The position numbers and the translations under genes were made by a program. From NCBI GenBank assembly GCA_029204225.1, contig CM055115.1:10069172-10133171 (forward strand): DNA of 64,000 bases, given 5' to 3'. This DNA comes from Diphasiastrum complanatum (taxonomy: Eukaryota > Streptophyta > Lycopodiopsida > Lycopodiales > Lycopodiaceae). The notes beneath the pieces are model-generated. The model had not been told where the DNA came from, searched no databases, and saw only the letters and a list, made by a program, of their open reading frames with translations. Shown piece after piece: positions 56,659 through 64,000 of this stretch (its first letter is position 1; each line of letters starts with the position of its first letter).

Positions 56659-57178
56659 AAACTAAAATTTGAGAAATTATTCTTTATGCTATCAACTCTC
56701 TCCCATGAATCATCATCCTCAGTATGATCCTTCCACCGAATTAAGCCCTCGAAGATAGAACGATTTCTCAATTGTTTATCTCCGGTTCTTAGCACTTTCT
56801 CAGGTTCCAAAGGTACACTAAGCGAAAAATCTTCCAAATGGGATAAATCCTCATCCGATCCAAATGTATCACCATCATGTAAACTTAGCTTCAAATGACT
56901 TACATGAAACATTGGGTGTGCAGTTGATTTTCTTTGAAGATCGAGTTCATACGCCAAAGAACCAATTCTACATACAATCCTAAAAGGTCCACAATAACGG
57001 TTAGACAACTTATAATGCTTCCATGTACGTAACGTCTTAGAATCTTTTGGAATCCTAAGATATACTCAATCATCAACATTAAAATATCTTGGAGATCTCT
57101 TAAGATTGGTATAGTGTTTAGCTCTATCCTGGACACTTCAGATACTATTCTTAGCCACTTGCAACATCTCTTGCATAT
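56655..57178 (-). pseudogene. Ty3/gypsy chromovirus integrase C-terminus and chromodomain
   Basis: The minus strand reads LSNRYCGPFRIVCRIGSLAY (GPY/F module), AHPMFHVSHLK, then a chromodomain: EKVLRTGDKQLRNRSIFEGL with IRWKDHTEDDDSWE. Upstream, in other frames, are pieces of VYLRIPKDSKTLRTWKHYK-type sequence. The chromodomain identifies a chromovirus, which uses it to target heterochromatin marks. The rest of the element is missing: its left edge abuts the minisatellite and its right edge a family B LTR. Confidence 0.85.
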
Positions 57179-57736
57179 CAATCAAAACCATTGATCAACA
57201 TAGAAATCCGAGCCCACACATGTGTACTACAGGCTGTAGTACGGCCTTCAACCTAAGAAACCAGTAGAAATTTATTTGGTTTCATTTAGATCACAGAAAC
57301 TCAATGTACATAGTGAACTAGCTTGAGATTGCCAATGAGCTCCAAAAATTTTCTATCTTCTCACTATGGAGAGAGGGAATACATAGCAAATTTGACTTCC
57401 TTCTTGAAGTTAAGTGGATTTCCAGCATGTAATAAGGAAGTTAACTCACTCTCCTTGACCTAAAATGAAACCCTAGCCTAGATCCTAGAGTTATGCTTGG
57501 TAGGTAGCAAGTTGGTCAAATTTTTACCTTAAACTTAGGTGTAGGTCCTATAAAGTAGGGATGACCACCAAATAGACATGACCAAATCTTTTCACTTGAC
57601 CTAACCTACATTAGGAGTGGGTTGCCATGTGGCATCTTGGCAATACATGTGTGGAACCCAATTATACACAATATTTACATAGTTCTACATGGTTTTTGAT
57701 CAAGCTAGATTTGCCAAGTTTTGGCAATTCTTCACA
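57179..57736 (-). repeat. Truncated family B LTR (solo)
   Basis: Inverse of LTR B from its TGTGAAGAATTG-type start (at 57,736) to about residue 560 of 701; the remaining end is missing. It is more diverged than the other B LTRs. The palindrome is mutated to CACACATGTG. Confidence 0.8.
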
Positions 57737-58172
57737 TAAAATCCATAGTAGAATTTGTGTGAGGTGTTGTGGGATGGATAGAATCGATGTGAGGTGTCGT
57801 GGGATAGATAGAATCGATGTGAGGTGTCATTAGATAGATAGAATCGATGTGTGGTGACATCGTGGAATGAATAGAATCCATAGTAGAATTTGCGTGAGGT
57901 GTTGTGGGATGGATAGAATTCATGTGAGGTGTAATGGGATGAATAGAATCTATGTATGGTGATATCGTGGGATGAATAGATTCCATGGAAAGATCTATGT
58001 GAGGTGTGGTGGAGTGAGTAACATGCGAAATGGAAAGATGCATAACTTACACATCATGAGGTGTGTAGTGACTAGTAATATCATTATGATCATCAACAAG
58101 ATCTCCGTCTAATGCCAAAGATGATCCAAAATCGATATTTCTTATCTTGTTGATAAGATTGTCAATCGACGT
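57732..58172 (-). other. Frame with 10-aa repeats encoded by a 30-bp minisatellite
   Basis: The minus strand from 58,172 reads MSYKTSIDNLINKIRNIDFG... to HYTPHDV, a TAA, then in the same frame about 100 residues of repeats like PHIDSIHPTT. DNA units of 30 bp (GATAGAATCGATGTGAGGTG plus TCGTGGGATA) occupy about 57,741-58,035. The frame is open through all units, as expected if the repeat was once translated. The TAA may instead be close to a splice donor (GATGT|GTAAGT). Product unknown. Confidence 0.45.
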
Positions 58173-58760
58173 CTTATAAGACATTGACACCAATGTATTA
58201 TTCCACAAGAGTGAAACATTACACAAGCATTAGTTTTATTTTTATTTTTAAAATTATAAATATGTGTATGATAAGAACAATACTAAATAGTCAAAATGTA
58301 CCTCCAAATCCACATCGAGCTCCTCAATGTGCTTTCCAAACTTTCACATATGGTGCGCCAGTATTCATCTTTCTCGAATTTTCAATCTTTTGCATTGTTT
58401 GCACTCGCAATATATCTTTTCATTGTACCTCTGTTGATACTAATTTCATTTTACAATTACAAAAATGATTAGGTTAATGTTACAAGCTAATTTATATGTG
58501 TATAGATACAGTCCTAAATTTTAAACAAATAATTATATAGTACCTGCGATTTAGGTCGAGGCTAGGCACCAGAACTTGATAACGATTATGTTCCACTAAG
58601 TCTTTGCTCAAGCATTTGTGCTCTTTTCCATGATTTCATTTTGTAATAATATTGCATCTTCTTTAACTTTTTGCTATCTTGTGGAGGCGTCGTGCTTTAA
58701 ATAGTCGTAGAAAAAAAACAAAAAAGTTATATTCAACACACAATGCTGCAAATCTAAATG
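58173..58760 (-). pseudogene. Unrecognised exon remnants (minus strand)
   Basis: One block at about 58,302-58,458 starts after an ATTAG acceptor with YNEKIYCECKQCKRLKI and ends at a GAG|GTACAT donor. Another near 58,560-58,720 ends at CGCAG|GTACTA. CxCxxC near the start faintly recalls the zinc-binding start of CACTA transposase-associated domains. They may belong to the same gene as the minisatellite frame. Stops are present. Confidence 0.3.
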
Positions 58761-58927
58761 TTATTTCATCTGCAAATTTTTAACAAGAATGTTAATGATA
58801 TTGACAAAATACACTTGTCAAAATATACAATTAAAATTTATATGTACATACAAATTTAACAAGATCCACAAATATTTTTATCACTAAAACATTTAGATAC
58901 CTTACCAATGTCAAGTTGCTTGTTTCA

Positions 58928-59800
58928 TTAGGGCCCTTTTTGGATTCAAAAAGGGCCTCTTCACTAATTATAATTAGTGTAAATGACGACATGTGTACCA
59001 ATAAGAGAGTGACAATTGAGATGGAATGGTCCATATGACATGGCACATCCAATGGTGTAAATTTGATCTTCAAATGCTAACCCACCCACTAACCCACCTC
59101 TAACTCTACTTCCTCAATCCATAGTAATGATGATATGACAAGGCTAAGCTTAAAATTATAAAAGAAAATAATATCTACTTCTTCCAGCCCTTCAATAATC
59201 CTTTTTATTACTTTAGATTGAGTGAAAATGGAGCCCAATATTTCTTTGGGCCCCCATTTTGAAAAAAAAATAGGGGGAGGGGGATGAGAGGCCAACCCTC
59301 CTTGTACAATGTATATCCCTCCCCCGCTCCCCCTTGTACAATATGTAGAATACCCGCCCCCTCCTCTCTCCCCCTGTCGTACTACAAACCGCCGCCCTGT
59401 GGTGCTCCTTGTGCGAACACCCCACCCTCCGGGCTGCTGAGTTTAATCAGGGCGCAAGGCCCGGAGCTCCACACGACACCCCCTCCCCCCATTTTTTTTT
59501 TAAAATCGGGGCCCAAAGAAATATTGGGCCCCATTTTCTCTCAATCTAAAGTAATAAAAATGATTATTGAGGGGCTTGAAGAAGTAGATATTATTTCTTT
59601 TATAATTTAAATTTTACATTAAAATTAGTTGTCCTTGCTATATTATAGTAGGTCTATGTAAAGCCTATTAAAATACAAGCTAACCCATGACAAACCCAGG
59701 GTGAACTGCCACATAGGATGATTAATGAGTAAATTAATCCTAATTAACAAACATGTTTAGGCAAGGAAGAGGCCCTTTTTGAGTCCCAAAAGGGCCCTAA
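58928..59800. mobile_element. Non-autonomous DNA element with palindromic 34-bp terminal inverted repeats
   Basis: The left end, 58,928-58,961, reads TTAGGGCCCTTTTTGGATTC then AAAAAGGGCCTCTT. The right end, 59,767-59,800, is its inverse with two or three changes. TA at both outer edges fits a TA target duplication. It is 873 bp without a transposase. As in the element at 32,838, each end is itself nearly palindromic (GGCCCTTTTTG...CAAAAAGGGCC) and starts TTAG. Confidence 0.8.
59153..59609. repeat. Foldback unit: about 108-bp inverted arms around a GC-rich core
   Basis: 59,153-59,260 and 59,501-59,609 are inverted copies (TACTTTAGATTGAG and CTCAATCTAAAGTA; CCCAATATTTCTTTGGGCCC) with only a few differences. 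The 240-bp core is strongly C/G-rich (CCCTCCCCCGCTCCCCC, CCGGGCTGCTGAG), in contrast to its surroundings. The unit lies inside the larger element at 58,928-59,800, so it is a nested foldback element or a second insertion. Confidence 0.8.
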
Positions 59801-60690
59801 CTGGCATAAAGTGACAAAATTCGAGAAATTGTGTGCTGATGAATTAGATTAAAGTCGATTCTCATCGCTCCAGATAGTTCAAATCTAATGTCCAATACAA
59901 GATATTGGTCCTTATCACTTGACATAGAAGATCGAGTGATTGAACTTGGTCAATCTATGATTTGGAACAATCAATTTTGGCCCCTAATAGATTGAATCTA
60001 GTCCTTGGATAGGATGATTAGTCTGCTGCTTGGAAGGACAAGAGAGCAATAGTTTTATTTTAAGAAGAGATTACGGCAACATAGATGTAACATAGAAGCA
60101 TGACCACTTCAACAGATAGACATTGCAAATGCTCAATATTTTCTTGTCCCCCATCACCATGTCAAGAAAAATCCATTTTACGCTCTCAATGATCCTCTGA
60201 AATCAAATTCGACTATGATACAATCAATTAGTCATGGCGATCCTCTTAGCATTGTTGGTAGCACCTTTGCACAAGACCACAACCAAGGATTTCACAAACA
60301 AAGATGTTTGATCCATTCCTCAATGCTAGCAATCATCTAACAACATCTGCCGAGTTATTTCCTTTCTATCCACTCAACACAAAGTCTGAAAACACCCCAC
60401 CACATTCCCCTGCGCTCTTGTCAATTGCTCCCATCTCCATCCATCAACAATCCCTTCACGAAAAGGCTTTAACCGCACAACACACAACCATGTTCCTCGA
60501 AATCTATTAGCTCATTGGTACCATAGTTCATGGAAGTACTAGTATATCTAGTATCTCTCAATGTATTACAAAGAAGAAGAAGGAAGATTGCGCCCAATTT
60601 AACACATGTTTTTTTATTTTTAAAAAAACGTTCTGACCCAGTACGTTCTGACCCAAAGGGTCGGAACGGGTTTTTAAGAGACACATATAT
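59801..60690 (+). other. Possible copia integrase-RT linker remnant
   Basis: 60,140-60,510 reads in parts like the variable linker of copia pol (HHHVKKNPFYALNDP, SISHGDPLSIVGSTFAQDHN). Stops are frequent. Near 60,630-60,675 are inverted words GTTCTGACCC / GGGTCGGAAC. Confidence 0.3.
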
Positions 60691-61136
60691 AACAAACTAA
60701 TTAATACTTTCTAAACTAAATAATGTACACAACTTATATGTGACATCAAACCACATACTTACATTTGTCATTTTTTATAAATCACAAAATTATCTTAAAC
60801 ACATGGTCATTTTGTACCAACCATATCAAATCATCTACTTGTCTTATATCAAATTAAAATATAATTAATACTCATTTGTCCTTTTTAAAAATCATCAAAA
60901 TCTTCAAAGAAAACATGGTCCTCTTGTACCCAAAATATGTCATATCAATCACATGCTTTTCTCTTAAAAAATTCATGCCTAAAAATATGTCATATCACCC
61001 ACATGCTTTTTCCTCAAAAAATTTATAAAATAAGTCAAATCACTTTTTTAGTTCCATAATTTGTCTTTTTGACTAACCACTCACTATATGACACCTTCCA
61101 AGCCATAATCACGTATTTCTAGGGAAAAAATTTGCG
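60691..61136. other. Unassigned AT-rich sequence
   Basis: Repeated words (AATATGTCATATCA.CCACATGCTTTT occurs twice near 60,940-61,010). No gene seen. Confidence 0.4.
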
Positions 61137-61137
61137 T

Positions 61138-61182
61138 AGCACTGCCATGCATGGCAATAAAATACGTGGCAGAGCCACACGA
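61138..61182. repeat. Palindrome cluster left of the En/Spm-like gene
   Basis: TGCCATGCATGGCA at 61,143-61,156 is a perfect 14-bp palindrome containing the plant RY word CATGCATG. It is followed by ACGTGGCAGAGCCACAC. Related words cluster at 63,159-63,450. Confidence 0.6.
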
Positions 61183-61519
61183 CACTTGAAATCTGAAAAC
61201 TCTAAATAAATGCCCTCATTCAATATTTTTTCAAGCTTTCTTGTGGATTTCTTGAGGCTCTCACACTCAAGCTTTCAATCTCTTATTTTTCTCTCTCTCT
61301 CAATCTCTCACTCTCAATCTTTCATTTCTTTTCACTTTTCTCCACTCTTTTCTCAATCTCTTCTCTCTTCTCTCTCTCTCTATCTCTCTCTCTCTCACAC
61401 ACACACACATCTTTCACTCTCCAATTTCCAATCTCTCTTTATCTCTCACACACTCTTTCATACCTCCTTTTTATTTTTCACACATTTAAAAGTTTGCTTT
61501 TTTTTTTTACTCTCTCACA

Positions 61520-61621
<102 letters not shown>

Positions 61622-61688
61622 TTTTATTTTTCACATTTAATATCTTTCCAAGTTCTTTTCACAACTTCATATTTTTCTCTCAATAGTC

Positions 61689-63118
61689 ATGTCTTCTAAC
61701 GGTAGCAGAGCATCAAAGAGGAGGCCAAGATCTTTTTCCGGTGGAAGAGGACAAGCCTCGGGATTAGATTCCACTCGAGTGCGAGATTTTTATACTATGC
61801 TATCTCCGGAGGAAAGGCAAAGGATGAAAGCCCTTTGTCCTTTTGAAGGGGAATCCGATCAACAAGATTGTGGATTTGTTCTGACAGAGATGTCATTCGA
61901 AGAATCCATGAATATTTTCTATGACCTTGATGAGGACGGTTCCATCATCATGGACATTAGGGATAAGGTCGTCATCAATAGATTGCACGACCTTACTCTT
62001 AAATACTTTGGTCATGATTTGTTTAACTCTTGGGAGCAAAAAGACTAAGGGGACAAAGACAAGATACTTGATATATTGTACTATGAGTTTTCACAACCAA
62101 ATCGATTTAATGACAAATGGGCAAAGATGAGTATGTGTACCCATATTTGTCATAAGCGCCAATCATTAAGACGATTATGTAGTAAAGGCAAGAAGAGGCT
62201 GGGATGGGCATCTAAAAAAGATTGGAGAAAATTGTTTATAAATTTAAGCATCCTAATTATGAGCGCTTTAAACAACAAAGACAAGCAACAAAAGCAAGGC
62301 TTGATTTTTTAGGGATTGTTTCATCATCATGGACATTAGGGGTAAGGTCATCATCAATAGATTGCACGACCTTACTCTTAAATACTTTGGTCATGATTTG
62401 TTTAACCCTTGAGAGCAACAAGACCAAGGGGACAAAGACAATATACTTGATATATTGTATTGTGAGTTTCCACAACCAAATCGATTTAATGACAAATGGG
62501 CAAAGATGAGTATGTGTATGCATACTCGTCATAAGCGCCAATCATTAAGACGATTATGTAGTAAAGGCAAGAAGAGGCCGGGATGGGCATCTAAAAAAGA
62601 TTGGGGAAAAGTTGTTTATGAATCCAAGCATCCTAATCCCGAGCGCTTTAAACAACAAAGAGAGGCAACAAAGTCAAGGCTTAATCTTTTAGGCCAATCT
62701 CACCTTGGATCGGGAGGAAAGGCCAATATGCATGCTAATTCTGTAAGCAATTCTCTTTTAGCTAATTTCATTTCATATGTTTATTGTTTACCAATAATTT
62801 TTTGTTTTTTTCTAATCATCGATTTGTGTTGATGTAGGTTGAAGATTATGGGCATAAGTATACAAATGCCAAGTACAATATTGGATATCGCCAAGGCTAT
62901 ACTGCCTTGGTTGATCATCTTGCGGCACAAGGCGTACATCCAAGGGTAAATTTTTGTTACATAATTTGTATTTCTCTTATTTTTTATACACAATTTGTAT
63001 TTCATTTCAATTTTATGACAAGTGTTTGGCTAATAATTATTAATTTGTTTTGTGAATGTGTATGTAGTGGGCATCCGCTTCCTTTGTGGCAGAAAGTACG
63101 AGAGAAAACCAAGGATAA
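61689..63118 (+). pseudogene. En/Spm-like transposon gene with internal tandem duplication
   Basis: ATG at 61,689 (MSSNGSRASKRRPRSFSGGR), then LSPEERQRMKALCPFEGESD. The frame continues through a TAA at 62,046 (CAA in the duplicate) into DILYYEFSQPNRFNDKWAKM, WASKKDW. The second unit ends RFKQQREATKSRLNLLGQSH, LGSGGKANMHANS. An intron follows (62,743-62,837, GTAAGC...GATGTAG), then VEDYGHKYTNAKYNIGYRQG..., an intron (62,946-63,067, GTAAAT...TATGTAG), and WASASFVAESTRENQG to a stop at 63,118. The SRLNLL..SH.GSGGKA block resembles plant Ptta/En/Spm transposase-associated proteins (Transposase_24 type); I am moderately sure. Unit 1 has a nonsense codon and a one-base loss, and unit 2 a TGG-to-TGA change. 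Confidence 0.6.
61940..62705 (+). repeat. Tandem duplication, about 384-bp unit, inside the En/Spm-like gene
   Basis: Units 61,940-62,322 and 62,323-62,705 share TCATCATCATGGACATTAGG, CAACCAAATCGATTTAATGA and CATAAGCGCCAATCATTAAG with under about 10 percent differences. They carry different inactivating changes. Confidence 0.9.
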
Positions 63119-63158
63119 GAAGGGAATGAAGATGAAGGGGACAAAGGCGAAGATGAAA

Positions 63159-63450
63159 GCACTGCCATGCATGGTAGTGCCACATCCAAAAGAAAAATTT
63201 CCAGAAAACTTGCCATAGCGTGGCAAGTTTTTGCTTGCTGGAAAATTTTACCACGTGTACTATTTCCCCCCCCCCAAAAAAAAAAAAAAATCTATTCGGA
63301 AGAAGACCCGGTGACAGTAAACTTTGACGGCATGGTAGTGGCACGCATGGCAAAGCCACGCGTTCATTGCCACGAGATTTCCATGAACAATGCCACGCGA
63401 GGGCCATCGAGTCAAATTTGTCCCCGTCTTATATGCGTGGCAATGGGCCT
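63159..63450. repeat. TGCCA/TGGCA motif cluster right of the En/Spm-like gene
   Basis: GCACTGCCATGCATGGTAGTGC-type palindrome at 63,159-63,180, then TTGCCATAGCGTGGCAA, GGTAGTGGCACGCATGGCAA, GCCACGCG, TTGCCACGAG, ATGCCACGCG and CGTGGCAA. Together with the cluster at 61,138 they flank the gene, as sub-terminal repeats of CACTA-type elements do. Confidence 0.55.
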
Positions 63451-63534
63451 ATATTTGTAGTTGTGATCCTATCGATACAACATCCATTCCGCAAAGAATT
63501 GTGGATCTCCCCAGATCCGAAACACTAGCACATG

Positions 63535-64000
63535 AAGACATTGGTGACGATTCTACACCTATATCTGGTAATTCTGCCCAAACCTAAAAATTGTTTCTAT
63601 CCAGATTACACAACCAACTGAAATCCGATTTGGCAACAAAACCATGAAGGTCTTAGGTGAACTGTGGTAAATTGCTAACATACCAAAAGTTCCTATCAGT
63701 AGATTGTCATAGAACAAATAACAGATTAGCCTGACATATCAGAATCTGACTAATAACCATTCACAAAGTGCAATAAAATTGAATAACATGATTGCATTCC
63801 ACATCTCTGTTATTACAATACAATACAACAAATTGGCAAAGTATAACCATCACATATTGGCAGAGTTTATGTGATGGTATCAAGGGAAAATACATTAAGG
63901 ATCGTACCAAGGGAAAAGACATTACTCAAGTTACATTCCATCTTAACATTGAAATATACATAATTTAGACAGTGAAGGCAGTGACACAATTCTACACAAA
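63535..64000 (+). repeat. Repeat S, copy 2 (runs off window)
   Basis: ATTCTACACCTATATCTGGTA to GACACAATTCTACAC matches 50,845-51,300 in order with small gaps, in the same orientation and 12.7 kb apart. Confidence 0.75.

Noticed and set aside
56579-58035. CRISPR-like array
   Set aside because: The direct repeats here are contiguous minisatellites without unique spacers, in plant DNA.

Overview
The window is AT-rich, repeat-dominated nuclear DNA of a land plant. The evidence is Ty1/copia and Ty3/gypsy elements with plant-type primer-binding sites matching initiator tRNA-Met, short plant-type introns of about 80-120 bp (GTAAGT...TTGCAG/TTTTAG), a fragment of a plant S1/SPH (self-incompatibility S1 family) gene, and no bacterial operon structure. 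I cannot name the species. Gene density is very low and most of the sequence is nested transposable elements of different ages. No rRNA, tRNA or CRISPR feature was seen.

Layout. 1-1.5 kb: a dispersed repeat (family F), inverted relative to a copy at 52.8-54.2 kb. 3.5-7.7 kb: remnants of a divergent pair of intron-containing genes with a duplicated exon unit. 7.67-14.21 kb: an old copia element (A) whose 5' half is interrupted by a second family (B); a deletion joined B gag-protease directly to A reverse transcriptase. 15.4-18.4 kb (minus): coding-like exons with a histone H3-like fold at the N-terminal side and a Ulp1/C48 cysteine-protease domain at the C-terminal side. 18.6-20.7 kb: a decayed copia 3' half (C). 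20.8-22.2 kb: a direct repeat pair. 24.17 kb: the S1/SPH gene fragment. 24.5-26.3 kb: copia and gypsy scraps. 27.9-32.5 kb: a decayed DDE-like transposase gene of unassigned family (plus strand), convergent with an apparently intact three-exon gene (minus strand, about 440 aa) that has a clear TATA box. 33.73-40.16 kb: a complete, very young copia element (D) with a 1317-aa intact polyprotein and LTRs differing at one position. 40.2-42.1 kb: gypsy remnant. 44.41-48.98 kb: a non-autonomous copia (B2) inserted in an older copia. 49.5-54.2 kb: tandem and dispersed repeats. 55.3-57.7 kb: copia integrase remnant, gypsy chromodomain remnant and a truncated B LTR. 57.7-59.8 kb: an in-frame minisatellite, gene remnants and a foldback DNA element. 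61.1-63.5 kb: an intron-containing En/Spm-like gene with an internal tandem duplication, flanked by palindromic TGCCA-type motifs.

How parts relate. The four copia families A, B, C and D share LTR starts (TGTGAA.AATTG), and A, B and D also show the iMet primer site and a CACACGTGTG palindrome in the LTR, so they look like one clade. B is a parasite of that clade: it keeps gag and protease but has lost integrase and polymerase. The most unusual material is the histone-fold/Ulp1 locus and the 27.9-33.6 kb locus. Both carry clusters of the same roughly 20-bp motif (GATATCGGwTCrAcryGC, both orientations), which I infer to be sub-terminal sites of one DNA-transposon group whose accessory genes include these proteins.
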